A stretch of DNA of 64,000 nt from Acinetobacter sp. ANC 4169 (GCF_002135355.1 NZ_NEGE01000013.1:62001-126000), one strand, 5' to 3'; shown: positions 28,154 to 37,869, counted from the first letter of the stretch. The notes: generated by a model not told the origin, from the letters alone. Numbers and translations: made by a program.

Positions 28154-28894
28154 TCAACCTTTTACTTTCTGTGCCAGCAATTTTGGCAAACGAATCAGCA
28201 TCCCGCCCAGCAATTTGGCATGAGCCTTACTCATGCCCAGATTGTCTCGCCAGACATGGTAATGAGAAATACCGCCTTCAGGGTAAATCACTTTGGTCGG
28301 TACATTGATAAAAGGCACATTGGCCCATTTCAGACGCACCAGAATTTCACTGTCAAAACCCATACGTGGCTGAAATTTTGCAGAATCCAGTACTTTAATA
28401 GTAGCGGCTAAAGGATAAACCCGGAAACCGCACATGCTGTCCTTAATGTCAAAAGACAGGCTGTTGATCCACACCCAGATATGCGTGGCATAACGTCCAT
28501 AAAGTCGTTTTTTCGGTACAGACTCATCAAAAATCGGCTGACCAATCACCATCGCCTCGGGATGCTGTGCTGAAATTTCAAGGAATTTGGCTACATCCTG
28601 CCAGTCATGTTGACCATCCGAATCAAGCTGCAAGGCATGGCTAAAACCTAGTTTATAGGCATGACGCAAACCGGTGATGACCGCCTGTCCTTTGCCTTGG
28701 TTATGGCTATGTTCAACCAGCTCCACGCTTGTATTCTGTTCAGCAATGTGATGTAAAAGCGTAGTACATGCAGCATCACTGCCATCATTGACCAGAATGA
28801 TCGGCTTCTGAAAATGATCCAAATGCTCAACCAGGGCCTCAATATAATGAGGATGGTTATAAACTGGAATCACAAAACATTGCTGCATATACAT
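28154..28894 (-). CDS. Family 2 glycosyltransferase of the APE cluster
   Basis: 246 residues: CFVIPVYNHPHYIEALVEHL at the N-terminus, ILVNDGSD near residue 34, and the metal-binding DSDGQHD near residue 92 are the GT-A/GT2 motifs. There are no long membrane segments, so it is probably peripheral. It is likely to add a sugar to the lipid carrier or pigment. It lies between the ligase and acyltransferase genes. ATG 28894, with an alternative ATG two codons on. Confidence 0.82.
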   Translation of the reverse strand: MYMQQCFVIPVYNHPHYIEALVEHLDHFQKPIILVNDGSDAACTTLLHHIAEQNTSVELVEHSHNQGKGQAVITGLRHAYKLGFSHALQLDSDGQHDWQDVAKFLEISAQHPEAMVIGQPIFDESVPKKRLYGRYATHIWVWINSLSFDIKDSMCGFRVYPLAATIKVLDSAKFQPRMGFDSEILVRLKWANVPFINVPTKVIYPEGGISHYHVWRDNLGMSKAHAKLLGGMLIRLPKLLAQKVKG

Positions 28895-28900
28895 TTACCT

Positions 28901-30571
28901 TTAAATCTGATCGCTCGGTGTTTTAAACAACAATCGTCCAGAGGCCAAGGTCTGATCTGCATGGCTGAGTTCAAAACTGACTTTGTGCAATTTTCTGGTT
29001 AATTTTAATTGCAGCACCATGAAAGGCTTGATCAGATCCTGAAATTTCAACTGCTCAAAACCGTTACACCATTCCAGATCGGCCCAAGTCTGGCGGGAAA
29101 AATGCTGAATAAACCCGATCTGACCTACACCCGGGAAAATAGGATAGTCCGGAAAATGCCCTTTAAAGCATTCCAGTTCAGGTGAAAACTCTAAACGATA
29201 TGACGCCGAATCCGCATCATTCTGTTGTTCCAATACAATAGGCAATAACATAGGTTGAAATAAGGATTTCATGTATTGTTTATTCAGCTTAGATTGGGAA
29301 TTTTGCGGTAATTGTGTCAAAAAACGCCACTGTCTTGGAATGGCGATGCTTTCCAGTTTGGCTTTCAACTGGGCTTTTAAGGCCGCGACATATTGGGCTT
29401 TACTGCTATTTTGTAATTGCTGTCTGGCCTGCTCTGACAATACCGCAACGCAGGCTAAAATCTGACGATGTTCCCGTTCCAGAATCAGCACATGACACTG
29501 CAGCATGTCATCCAGCTCGACAATTTTCTGCTCAATCGAATCCAGGCTTAAGCGCTTTTCTTCCAGTTTAACAATACGGTCTAAGCGCCCCAGCAAGCGG
29601 AATGGACTTTTTAAATTACCTGCTTCAAGCAGTTCAACTTTATCGCCAGTCAAAATCCAGTCTGCACTAAAAGCATGATTGGTTCTGACCTGGAGTTCCT
29701 GCTGCTCACCAGCCTGTATATCGACATTGGCAAACGGTGTCCACAAGGCATCATCCTGCTGCCGGTGGGCAATCCCACCGGTTTCCGAACTGCCAAACAC
29801 TTCGGTAATCGGCCGGTTCAGATACGGCCGTACACCGGATTCCAGTTTTCCACCAGATGAATATACGGTTAAGCAATCTTGCAACAGCACATCCTGAGTC
29901 CAGCGTTTTAACAATGCCGGACTGGAAATCACATAATTTTGAATATTTAAAGCAGTTAATTTTTTCTGAATATCGGCGACATCTTCCGGGAAAGCCAGCT
30001 GTGCCTGATAAAAACAGCGCCCGCTTGCCAGCGGCCATAGCAACTTAAACAGCAAACCATAAATATGCTGATGACTCACTGTCGCGATGGCAATCGCCTG
30101 TTCAGCTAACTGAAAACTGGCATCCAGTCCCTGCACTTCATTGAGTAACTGACGCAAGCTGCGCGGGATTTTTTTCGGCTGACCGGTAGAACCGGAAGTG
30201 TAAAAATAGATCTGCGCCTGATTTAAAAAGGCATCATCCAGATTCAGTTCAATCGTTTGATTTTGTGAAGCAGAGACCGGCTGACGCTGTAAAAAATAAA
30301 TGTTCTGTTCTGCCAGTTCTTTTTCCAGATCACTGACCCGATTGGGTGGCAGCAGCACCTGTTTTTTGGCCAGCAGTGCCGCAAACAGCAGCACTAAAAA
30401 TTGATAACTGTCGGGTTCCCAAAGCGCCCAACTGTCCTGTAAAAGTGACTCAATGGCATGGCTTTGTTGTATCACATCCTGCCAGAATTCCTGAAAACGG
30501 ACTTGGCTTAAATCGGGCTGAATACACAGCGGTTTCAGTGAATGGAGATGATTTTGAAAATGACACAACAT
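28901..30571 (-). CDS. apeHI: Fused aryl/acyl-ACP ligase and hotdog dehydratase (ApeH-ApeI fusion)
   Basis: 556 residues in two parts. Residues 1 to about 440 form an adenylate-forming enzyme with the P-loop YTSGSTGQPKKIP (124-136), EVFGSSETGGIA and the LTGDKVEL motif, expected to activate the aryl acid and load it onto a carrier protein. Residues about 450-556 form a hotdog domain with GHFPDYPIFPGVGQIG (from 471), the FabA/FabZ active-site stretch with His472. In the E. coli and Xenorhabdus clusters, as I recall, these are separate proteins ApeH and ApeI. No stop or frameshift separates them here. Conserved linkers suggest a genuine fusion. Confidence 0.82.
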   Translation of the reverse strand: MLCHFQNHLHSLKPLCIQPDLSQVRFQEFWQDVIQQSHAIESLLQDSWALWEPDSYQFLVLLFAALLAKKQVLLPPNRVSDLEKELAEQNIYFLQRQPVSASQNQTIELNLDDAFLNQAQIYFYTSGSTGQPKKIPRSLRQLLNEVQGLDASFQLAEQAIAIATVSHQHIYGLLFKLLWPLASGRCFYQAQLAFPEDVADIQKKLTALNIQNYVISSPALLKRWTQDVLLQDCLTVYSSGGKLESGVRPYLNRPITEVFGSSETGGIAHRQQDDALWTPFANVDIQAGEQQELQVRTNHAFSADWILTGDKVELLEAGNLKSPFRLLGRLDRIVKLEEKRLSLDSIEQKIVELDDMLQCHVLILEREHRQILACVAVLSEQARQQLQNSSKAQYVAALKAQLKAKLESIAIPRQWRFLTQLPQNSQSKLNKQYMKSLFQPMLLPIVLEQQNDADSASYRLEFSPELECFKGHFPDYPIFPGVGQIGFIQHFSRQTWADLEWCNGFEQLKFQDLIKPFMVLQLKLTRKLHKVSFELSHADQTLASGRLLFKTPSDQI

Positions 30572-30583
30572 AATATTCTGTTT

Positions 30584-31138
30584 TTATTCCTGAATTTGAT
30601 TTAAGCGCTGCTGTCGCTTACGCAAGATAAATTCGCCCAGTAGTAATAGTCCCATCAACACATAGGAAATAAAGCCGTTATACAGCACCCAGGTCTGCAT
30701 AGAGGCAAACAGCACGGTTGCCAAGGCAATCAGAGCATTCAATACAAAAAAACCACACCAAACGATGGTGACTTTACGGGTCCAGATCACGCCTGCTTCG
30801 GGTAAATCCGGTTCTGCCAGACGGGCAAAACGTTCAATCATTGACGGTGGTCGAATTAAAGTGGAGGCAAAAATCATACATGCCCCTACACTCATAAACA
30901 CCGGATACAGTTTCAGCCAGGCATGATCTTTTAAAATCAGGCTCAAGCTGCCACACAAAATCGCAAATCCGGTTAAAGGCCACAGCAAGGCATTACCCTT
31001 ACTGAACAAGCGCACTAGACCCAAAACAATCAGCAGGCTACTGACCCAGACATATTGTCCATGTGCCAAACTATAGCCCACTAAAAAGGGATAGAGCATC
31101 AATCCGATTGCCACTATCCCTTTCAAGATCAGTTTCAT
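30584..31138 (-). CDS. COG4648-type membrane protein of the APE cluster
   Basis: 184 residues with about five membrane helices (6-28, 31-46, 50-67, 72-92 and 128-165 region). It matches the unnamed membrane protein regularly found after the carrier proteins in APE clusters (position of ApeG). Function unknown. It overlaps the ACP stop by four bases (ATGA), so it is translated in step with it. Confidence 0.7.
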   Translation of the reverse strand: MKLILKGIVAIGLMLYPFLVGYSLAHGQYVWVSSLLIVLGLVRLFSKGNALLWPLTGFAILCGSLSLILKDHAWLKLYPVFMSVGACMIFASTLIRPPSMIERFARLAEPDLPEAGVIWTRKVTIVWCGFFVLNALIALATVLFASMQTWVLYNGFISYVLMGLLLLGEFILRKRQQRLNQIQE

Positions 31139-31383
31139 GCAGCAGACATGTTCTGAATCACAGTCACCACATCCTGCACTGTGCGTACACTTTTAAAATC
31201 TTCAGGATTGACCTGTTTACCGGTCAATTCCTTAATTTTAACCACCAGATCAATCGCATCAATACTGTCGACATCCAGATCTGTGGCTAAATTTGCATCC
31301 AGCTGAACATCTTCAGGGGTAATTTCAAACAGATCTTCCATCCATTCTCTAAGTTTTTCCAGTACTTGTTCCTGAGTTAACAT
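31135..31383 (-). CDS. apeF: Acyl carrier protein (second of pair)
   Basis: 82 residues of ACP fold; the phosphopantetheine serine is Ser40 in LDVDSIDAID. Acidic overall. It is paired with another ACP nine bases upstream; I recall both being needed in the studied APE pathway, one for the growing chain and one with a different role. Which letter, E or F, applies is assigned by order only. Confidence 0.87.
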   Translation of the reverse strand: MLTQEQVLEKLREWMEDLFEITPEDVQLDANLATDLDVDSIDAIDLVVKIKELTGKQVNPEDFKSVRTVQDVVTVIQNMSAA

Positions 31384-31392
31384 CCCAACCTC

Positions 31393-31653
31393 TTATGCCT
31401 GTTGCTGTGCTTCAACCAAAGCCACCAGGCTTTGAATTGATTTAAAATGCTGTTTGGTTTCTGCCGATTCAGCATTCAAATGAATGTTGTAACGCTTTTT
31501 CAAAGCCAAACCGAGTTCCAATGCATCAATAGAATCTAGACCCAAGCCATCGCCAAATAAAGGTGCTTCAGTTTCAATATCTTCTATGCTGATGTCCTCA
31601 AGAGCGAGAACATCAATAATCATTTGCTTTAATTCATCAGCAAGATTGCTCAT
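31393..31653 (-). CDS. apeE: Acyl carrier protein (first of pair)
   Basis: 86 residues with Ser41 in GLGLDSIDALELG as phosphopantetheine site. It is distinguishable from its neighbour by DGLGLDS in place of DLDVDS. The ATG at 31653 overlaps the stop of the acyltransferase gene (ATGA). Letter by order. Confidence 0.87.
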   Translation of the reverse strand: MSNLADELKQMIIDVLALEDISIEDIETEAPLFGDGLGLDSIDALELGLALKKRYNIHLNAESAETKQHFKSIQSLVALVEAQQQA

Positions 31654-32459
31654 TTTTTAGATAACTCTTGGTTAAAAATTTGGTGTAATTGATGATTGAG
31701 CTGACGCACATTTTTTGGATTTACGGTGGTATTCTCCAAAAGATCATCGACTTGAATGGCATCCAGTACTTTCACGTGAATATGAAATGGACGTGAAGGA
31801 ACGTGATACCACTTTTCATTCTTGGTTAAGGTTGAAGGCGTACAAGTAATCAGTACCGGACGAATCGGCACGTTGGCACGAATCGCAATATTAGCAGCCC
31901 CACGCTGAAACTCATTCAGCAATTCCCCTTTTGCCGTACGTGTACCTTCCGGAAAAATCAGCAACGACGCTGACTGATCCTGCTGTAATTTTTCCACACA
32001 GTCATGAATAAACTCTTCAGAACCGGCATTTAAAATATAGCCGGCATTTTGCACCGGACCTTTGGTAAACGGATTCGACCACAGCGCCTGTTTCACGACA
32101 CAGTTGGCCTGCTCCATCAAACCAATCAGTACCACCACATCTACCAGGGTAGGATGATTGGCAATCACCAGTTCCTGCTTACTGTGCTGTAATTTTTCTA
32201 ATCCTTCAATGTCATAGGTCATAATTCCAAGTTTTACCATCATTTCGGTAAAGCCCTTGAAACTGTGCTGAATGACTTTTTGGGTACGCTGCTGTCTTAA
32301 ACTTGGGTTCTGGGTCGATAAATTCACCAGAGGAGCCACCAGAGCACCAATGGCCACACCGCCAATGCCAAAACTGGCAAAACTAAAACCGGTCGCGCCA
32401 ACACGCCACAGGTAGTTGGCTTTTTGTTTGATCTGATCACGCTTTAACATTTTTGCCAT
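31650..32459 (-). CDS. 1-acylglycerol-3-phosphate acyltransferase-like enzyme of the APE cluster
   Basis: 269 residues with the HX4D motif His102-Asp107 (NHPTLVD) and FPEGTRTAKGEL, the PlsC signature, preceded by a hydrophobic N-terminal segment (about 24-45). It probably transfers the aryl polyene or a fatty acid onto a glycerolipid. It occupies the ApeD position. It starts within the end of the chain-length-factor gene. Confidence 0.82.
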   Translation of the reverse strand: MAKMLKRDQIKQKANYLWRVGATGFSFASFGIGGVAIGALVAPLVNLSTQNPSLRQQRTQKVIQHSFKGFTEMMVKLGIMTYDIEGLEKLQHSKQELVIANHPTLVDVVVLIGLMEQANCVVKQALWSNPFTKGPVQNAGYILNAGSEEFIHDCVEKLQQDQSASLLIFPEGTRTAKGELLNEFQRGAANIAIRANVPIRPVLITCTPSTLTKNEKWYHVPSRPFHIHVKVLDAIQVDDLLENTTVNPKNVRQLNHQLHQIFNQELSKK

Positions 32460-33082
32460 GCCTGAGTTTGAGGATGTTTTAGATCCTGTTCAGATTGCTG
32501 CCAAAAATCATAAAAATTCTGAGCATCGAGATATTTATGACGATGATTGCTTAACGCATGCATGTCCAGTTGCAAGTTTGCTGCTTCAAGCGCAATGATT
32601 GCCGACATGGCAAAAGCATTGAAAAGTGGAGCTTCCTGATAAATTGCCGGTAAAGCCTCGTCGTAATACACCACCAATACACGTGCATTGGGCCGACCGC
32701 TGGTCTTTAACCAGGCATAAGCTTCAATCAGGGCTTCACTCCACGATGCAGCCAAACTGGTTGATGGTGTCGCATCCTGACATAAAATCGAATATAAGCC
32801 GGCAATGGCATTATGTACGGAAGTTGAAAACTGGGTCGGTGATGGTGTTTGATCTTGCAGTACATCGGCCAGAATTTTTAGCGTCTTATGTTCATCACCA
32901 TACTGCGATGCCCAGACGATATAATCCACCGCTTCGGAATTCAGCGAATGAATGGCACTGCTTAATGCCAATTTGGCAATCCCCGACAGTCGTCTGCGCT
33001 GCATGGCCGGAATTTGTTCGAGGGCTGGAGCTGTTTCATCGGCACGACTCATGCACAGTTGTGACACATTGATTTGAAGCAT
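32444..33082 (-). CDS. apeC: Ketosynthase-like chain-length factor (ApeC-like)
   Basis: 212 residues resembling only the N-terminal half of a ketosynthase and lacking a catalytic Cys-His-His set, as in the PF13723-type proteins that form a heterodimer with ApeO and set chain length. LQINVSQLCMSRADETAPAL and RRRLSGIAKLALSSAI mark the N-terminus. The open frame starts with GTG at 33097; the ATG at 33082 has GGA ten bases ahead and fits the promoter at 33138-33167, so it is preferred. First gene of the cluster. Confidence 0.78.
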   Translation of the reverse strand: MLQINVSQLCMSRADETAPALEQIPAMQRRRLSGIAKLALSSAIHSLNSEAVDYIVWASQYGDEHKTLKILADVLQDQTPSPTQFSTSVHNAIAGLYSILCQDATPSTSLAASWSEALIEAYAWLKTSGRPNARVLVVYYDEALPAIYQEAPLFNAFAMSAIIALEAANLQLDMHALSNHRHKYLDAQNFYDFWQQSEQDLKHPQTQAWQKC

Positions 33083-33137
33083 TGCCGTAATTTCCACACC
33101 CTTTAATCGTTTGGCTCAAGGCCATTTTATTGGCCGG

Positions 33138-33167
33138 ATTATAGCATTTGTAATAAAAATTACACAA
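33138..33167 (-). promoter_or_regulatory. Promoter of the aryl polyene operon
   Basis: On the minus strand TTGTGT (33162-33167) and a perfect TATAAT (33138-33143) are separated by 18 bases. This gives a start near 33131 and a 49-base leader to ATG 33082. As the genes to 16824 overlap or nearly abut, this may be the only promoter for 16 kb. A second TATA-rich stretch lies just upstream. Confidence 0.55.
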
Positions 33168-33260
33168 AAAGTATCTTGTATAATATTAATTACTTAAATT
33201 TATAGTTTTGATTTAATTGCGTATTTTATTAATAATTGAGTTGAAAACTGCTTATACATA

Positions 33261-33290
33261 AAAAAACCAGCAACACGATGCTGGTTTTTT
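33261..33290 (-). terminator. Terminator after relA (bidirectional)
   Basis: ACCAGCA and TGCTGGT pair around ACACGA, with A and T runs on either side. On minus it ends the cysM-to-relA transcript and separates it from the APE promoter. Confidence 0.9.
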
Positions 33291-33313
33291 CAATTCTGAA
33301 TTTAAGGATTCAA

Positions 33314-35620
33314 TTAATTGCCCTGCACCAATCGGCGAGCACTAATGATCCCGGGTTGCTGCTCCAGACGTGCCAACAGACGTGAAAGCTGTGCCAGGCC
33401 TTTGACCTCAATCAGCAGTTTCATGTTGGCAATACCGTCGGATTCGGAAATGGTATTCACCTGACGAATATTGATCTGATCCGAGAAAATCACTTGAGTC
33501 AGGTCTTTAAGCAGACCGCGGCGGTCATACGCTTCCACCACAATCTGTACGCTTTGACCACGGGTCGGCTGCATTTCCCAATCGGCTTCGACAGCACGCT
33601 CAGGTTCCTGAGAAATCATGCGTACATAATCCGGACAGGCAACCTTATGAATACTGACACCACGGTTCAGGGTGATATAACCGCCAATCGATTCCCCATG
33701 CACCGGCTGACAGCACTGTGCAATATGCAGTTCCACGTTATCCAAACCGTCAATTAAGATACCATGTGCAGACAAGGTATGACTGGCACGTGGATTCAAG
33801 GTCGGTTTAAGCACCAGTTCAGGTTCATCCTGGCCAATGTGCATATGACGATTGATCTGATTGATCATGGCATGCAGGCTAATATCACCATTCACCAGTC
33901 CAATCAGGATATCTTCACCCAGTTTGACATTGAAGTGATTGCAATAATCATTTAAATCAATACTTTTAGGATGAATCGCCAGACGTGAAAGTTCTTTATT
34001 GAGAATTTCACGGCCCACTTCCAGGTTCTTACTGCGGTCTTGCTGTCTGAACCAATGACGCAGTTTGTCACGTGCGCGTGCGGTCTTAATGTAGCCGAGC
34101 GAATTTACCAGCCAGTCGCGATTCGGCTCGCGATCTTTCTTGGTTAAAATTTCGACCTGTTCACCAGTTTTTAGAGTATAGGTCAAAGGTACATAACGCT
34201 GATTCACACGTGCCGCATAGCACTTGTTGCCCACTTCAGTATGGACGTGATAAGCAAAGTCTAAAACGGTCGAGCCACGCGGTAATTCTTTAATATCCCC
34301 ATCACGGCTAAACACGTAAATTTTTTCAAAGCCTTCGAAATCTTGAATCTGTTCAAAATTTTCAGTTTCATCATCTGCTTTATGCGCACTGGCATCGTTA
34401 CGTTCCTGATAATGTTCAAGTACGGCACGCAGTGAATGCAAACGGTGATTGAAGGAATGATCGGTATTTTTGGCACCTTCCTTATAATTGAAGTGCGAAC
34501 ATACCCCAAGCTCGGCCTCTTCATGCATATCCTTGGTACGGATTTGCACTTCCAGCGATTTGTTTTCGGCAATGACCGCAGTATGCAATGAACGGTAGCC
34601 ATTGGCTTTTGGATTGGTAATGTAATCATCAAACTGATGCGGAATATGACGCCAGATTTGATGCACAATGCCTAAAGAGTGATAGCACTCAGGGACGGTT
34701 TTGACCAATACCCGAACCGCACGAATATCATACAGCTGGTCAAAGCTCAGGTTCTTGCTTTTCATTTTTCGATAAATCGAATAAATGTGTTTCACCCGCC
34801 CGCTAATCTCGGCTTCAATATTGTACTGAGCCAGCTCATTCTTCAGTTTATCAATCACAAACTGGATATATTGTTCACGCTCCAGCCGTTTTTCATTCAG
34901 TAAAGAGGCAATTTCTTTATAGCGTTCTGGTGCCAGATAACGGAAAGCTAAATCTTCCAGCTCCCATTTCAGTTGGGCTATTCCCAAACGATGCGCCAAA
35001 GGCGAGTAAATGGTCAGAATTTCACGCGCCACACGTTCCTGACGCTCTCTAGAAGCTTTGGTCAGCTCACGTAGGGCATAGGTACGTTCTGCCAGCTTGA
35101 TCAGTACTACACGAACATCTTCAGTCACTGAAATCAGCATCTTGTAAATGCCGCTTAAATGTTCACGCTGGTTATTATTAAAATGATCTTCCAGACGCTT
35201 GTTCTTTTCAATCAGTTCGGAAAGCTTACCCATCGCCAGTGTGCCTTGCACCAGCCCATAGACTTGCTCACCAAAATGTTCCTGTACCTCTTCCAGCGTC
35301 ATTACGCCTTCACGAACACTACGGTACAGCATTGCGGCAGACAAGGTCGCTTCATCGACATGCAGATGCGCCAAAATATCCGCCATTTCAATGCCGGTAT
35401 AAAAGGTATTTGAGCGATGATCGACTGTCGTTTGTAGCTCTTTATATAAAGTCAGATGTGCAACTTCTTCGAGTTGCTTGAGTGCTGTATCATCTAATAT
35501 GCCACGAACCCGATTTAACCATTCGGCCAAATCATGTCGAGCTTGTTCGGCATGTTCTACAGTCGCTTCCTCCGACAACTCATTAAGACGTCCAGGAAGC
35601 TGCTCACGTACTGTGACCAT
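33314..35620 (-). CDS. relA: GTP pyrophosphokinase RelA
   Basis: Ribosome-associated (p)ppGpp synthetase of the stringent response, 768 residues. Domains in order: degenerate hydrolase domain (about 50-200) in which the metal-binding HD is replaced by YRSVREG; synthetase domain with RVKHIYSIYRKM and YDIRAVRV (about 255-360); TGS (about 418-480, IYVFSRDGDIKELPRGSTVLDF); a cysteine-rich ZFD-type segment with HIAQCCQPV; and a C-terminal ACT domain. Loss of the HD identifies it as RelA rather than a bifunctional SpoT. It follows rlmD, the usual order. Confidence 0.95.
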   Translation of the reverse strand: MVTVREQLPGRLNELSEEATVEHAEQARHDLAEWLNRVRGILDDTALKQLEEVAHLTLYKELQTTVDHRSNTFYTGIEMADILAHLHVDEATLSAAMLYRSVREGVMTLEEVQEHFGEQVYGLVQGTLAMGKLSELIEKNKRLEDHFNNNQREHLSGIYKMLISVTEDVRVVLIKLAERTYALRELTKASRERQERVAREILTIYSPLAHRLGIAQLKWELEDLAFRYLAPERYKEIASLLNEKRLEREQYIQFVIDKLKNELAQYNIEAEISGRVKHIYSIYRKMKSKNLSFDQLYDIRAVRVLVKTVPECYHSLGIVHQIWRHIPHQFDDYITNPKANGYRSLHTAVIAENKSLEVQIRTKDMHEEAELGVCSHFNYKEGAKNTDHSFNHRLHSLRAVLEHYQERNDASAHKADDETENFEQIQDFEGFEKIYVFSRDGDIKELPRGSTVLDFAYHVHTEVGNKCYAARVNQRYVPLTYTLKTGEQVEILTKKDREPNRDWLVNSLGYIKTARARDKLRHWFRQQDRSKNLEVGREILNKELSRLAIHPKSIDLNDYCNHFNVKLGEDILIGLVNGDISLHAMINQINRHMHIGQDEPELVLKPTLNPRASHTLSAHGILIDGLDNVELHIAQCCQPVHGESIGGYITLNRGVSIHKVACPDYVRMISQEPERAVEADWEMQPTRGQSVQIVVEAYDRRGLLKDLTQVIFSDQINIRQVNTISESDGIANMKLLIEVKGLAQLSRLLARLEQQPGIISARRLVQGN

Positions 35621-35649
35621 ACCCTACTCCTACTTTTTTACACTTCATA

Positions 35650-37041
35650 TTATAAATCGTTTATTTCTTTATATTTTTCGAATAAGGCAATAGATTCCAC
35701 ATGTCCCGTATGGGTAAACATGTCCATTACCCCAGCCTTTTTTAATCGATAACCATGTTTCACCAGTACACCCGCATCTCGCGCCAATGTTGCAGGATTA
35801 CATGATACATAAACGATTCTTTTTGCACCAAACTTGGGCACATAATACATTATTTCTTCCGCACCGGAACGTGGAGGATCAATCAATAATGCATCAAATC
35901 CTTGATTTGCCCAAGAATGCTGCGAAAAATCTTTTGTTAAATCTTGTGAATAAAAATGTACCTGAGTCATGCCGTTGTGTTTAGCATTTTCTATCCCACG
36001 TTGCACCATTTCTTCACTTCCCTCCACCGCGACCACATGGCCGGTTTCACCGACACAGCGAGCAAGCGGCAAGGAAAAATTACCTAAACCACAAAACAGG
36101 TCGAGTACGCGCTCACCTTGCTGCAATTGAAGCAAATCACATGCCAGCTTCACCATCTGCGGGTTAATAGTGGAGTTGACCTGAGTAAAATCCAGCGGAT
36201 TAAAGCCAAATTTCACATCAAACTCATCCAAAGCATAATGCAAACGCATGGCCGAGGTCGGATCATCTACTCGATGCAAACTGTCGCTACCTGCAGGCTG
36301 CAAATACAATTGCCACTGTCTGTTTAACGTAAACTGTTTTAATTGGTTGACATCATCGGATGACAATTTTTCAGTATGACGAACCAGCAGAGCAATATCC
36401 TGATCGCCCATGGCCAATTCTACATGACCAATCGCTGCTTTGCCCTTTAGACTTTGGAGTAATTGTTTTAACTCGGTAATGGAACCAAATTCACGGTCTA
36501 GCACCATACAACGGTCAATCGGGGTCAGTTTATTGCTTTGACGCTCACGAAAACCCACCACCAGCTGATCTTTAGCCGGAATATAGCGCACACCGATACG
36601 CGCTTTACGGCGGTAATCTTCTCGCTTGGAACGTAATGGTGCCAACCATTGTTCGGGTTGAATGCCGGCAAAATGTTCCAGATGAGATTTCAAGACATCC
36701 TGTTTTAAACGAATTTGCTCATCTTGCTGGATGTGCTGCATATTGCAGCCCCCACAGATACCGAAATGCGGACATGGCGGTTGAACACGCAAATGCGAAG
36801 GCTCACTCAGAATTTCAACACAATCGGCTTCTTCTAAACGTTTCACCACATTGGTAATTTGGGCTCTCACCGTCTCACCCGGCAAGGCATAAGCAATAAA
36901 AACTTTTTTACCGTGCTTGTCACTCGGATGATCGGGATGTGATCCATAGTGCGCGATCCCCCGTCCTTCATGTGAAAGAGACTCAACCTGAAACGTGTAA
37001 ATCGGATGTTGAGCTGGACGTGGCTTGGTTCTATGTTTCAT
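35650..37041 (-). CDS. rlmD: 23S rRNA (uracil-1939-C5)-methyltransferase
   Basis: 463 residues: N-terminal TRAM domain, the iron-sulfur cysteines [10 protein letters not shown] near residue 90, a SAM-binding fold with [15 protein letters not shown], and the catalytic cysteine in [11 protein letters not shown] after [11 protein letters not shown]. It methylates U1939 of 23S rRNA. It lies 29 bases before relA and six after the exonuclease gene, so it is part of one operon. Confidence 0.95.
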   Translation of the reverse strand: MKHRTKPRPAQHPIYTFQVESLSHEGRGIAHYGSHPDHPSDKHGKKVFIAYALPGETVRAQITNVVKRLEEADCVEILSEPSHLRVQPPCPHFGICGGCNMQHIQQDEQIRLKQDVLKSHLEHFAGIQPEQWLAPLRSKREDYRRKARIGVRYIPAKDQLVVGFRERQSNKLTPIDRCMVLDREFGSITELKQLLQSLKGKAAIGHVELAMGDQDIALLVRHTEKLSSDDVNQLKQFTLNRQWQLYLQPAGSDSLHRVDDPTSAMRLHYALDEFDVKFGFNPLDFTQVNSTINPQMVKLACDLLQLQQGERVLDLFCGLGNFSLPLARCVGETGHVVAVEGSEEMVQRGIENAKHNGMTQVHFYSQDLTKDFSQHSWANQGFDALLIDPPRSGAEEIMYYVPKFGAKRIVYVSCNPATLARDAGVLVKHGYRLKKAGVMDMFTHTGHVESIALFEKYKEINDL

Positions 37042-37047
37042 GAATAC

Positions 37048-37869
37048 CTAGAGTGTGGGAGAGATAAAATCTGCAGTGGTAAATTCGGTATGTTGTGAGG
37101 TTTCACGCCATACCTGAAGAAAATCCGCATGTTGCGGTTGATGCTGTAAATACTGAATAGTGGCTTGAATCCAGTAACGATGATCTTCAGTCAGTAACTG
37201 GCCTTTCAGCAATAACCAGCGCAAATAGATCAGCCAGGTATTCAGCACATCGCCTTCACAATAACTGGTCAGTTTTGACCACTGTTGCGCTCGGACATAT
37301 TCCGGAACATGGTAAGCACCATCGCCACGTTTTCCAGGGAAACCGAGTAAGTGTGCAACATCGTCCAGCTTCTGGAAATGACGACCATTAAACATGGCCA
37401 TGACATCCATTAAATCGACATGACGCTGATGGTAACGGTTCTGGTAATTATTATAGCGCTTTTGCTGATCAATTTCGCCCTGATCAAACAAACTGGGTGC
37501 CGAAAGACCATGATACATGGCGCGGAACAGAATCACCGGCAAATCAAATTGCGAGCCATTCCAGCTCACCAGGGTTGGATGACGCTTGTCAAAAATGGAC
37601 AGGAATTTTTTTAAAATTTCCGCTTCTCCATATTGCTCGCGGCTAAATGAAAACAGCTTCATCGCGCCATTTTCATCAATCCACAGACCCGAAATACAGA
37701 CAATTTCATGTAGCGGCAAACGCTGAAAATCCATGCCCGATTCCTGACGGCGCAATTTCATTAACGCCTGTTCCAGATCTGCCTCGGATAAATCCAGATG
37801 ATATAAATGCGCTCCTGACTTTAAATCGGTCAGCGTTTCGATATCGAAAATTAAGACAGGTAAGCGCAT
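37048..37869 (-). CDS. PolB-like 3'-5' exonuclease family protein
   Basis: 273 residues of RNase H fold. The DnaQ-like exonuclease motifs are FDIETLTD (Exo I), SWNGSQFDLPVI (Exo II) and YCEGDVLNTWLIYLR (Exo III), which provide the acidic metal ligands. It belongs to the group of stand-alone proteins related to the exonuclease domain of polymerase B. Substrate unknown. It sits between cysM and rlmD with 19- and 6-base gaps. Confidence 0.85.
   Translation of the reverse strand: MRLPVLIFDIETLTDLKSGAHLYHLDLSEADLEQALMKLRRQESGMDFQRLPLHEIVCISGLWIDENGAMKLFSFSREQYGEAEILKKFLSIFDKRHPTLVSWNGSQFDLPVILFRAMYHGLSAPSLFDQGEIDQQKRYNNYQNRYHQRHVDLMDVMAMFNGRHFQKLDDVAHLLGFPGKRGDGAYHVPEYVRAQQWSKLTSYCEGDVLNTWLIYLRWLLLKGQLLTEDHRYWIQATIQYLQHQPQHADFLQVWRETSQHTEFTTADFISPTL

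Noticed and set aside
33314..35620. Bifunctional SpoT
   Set aside because: The hydrolase HD residues are replaced (YRSVREG), and rlmD is the neighbour, both typical of RelA.
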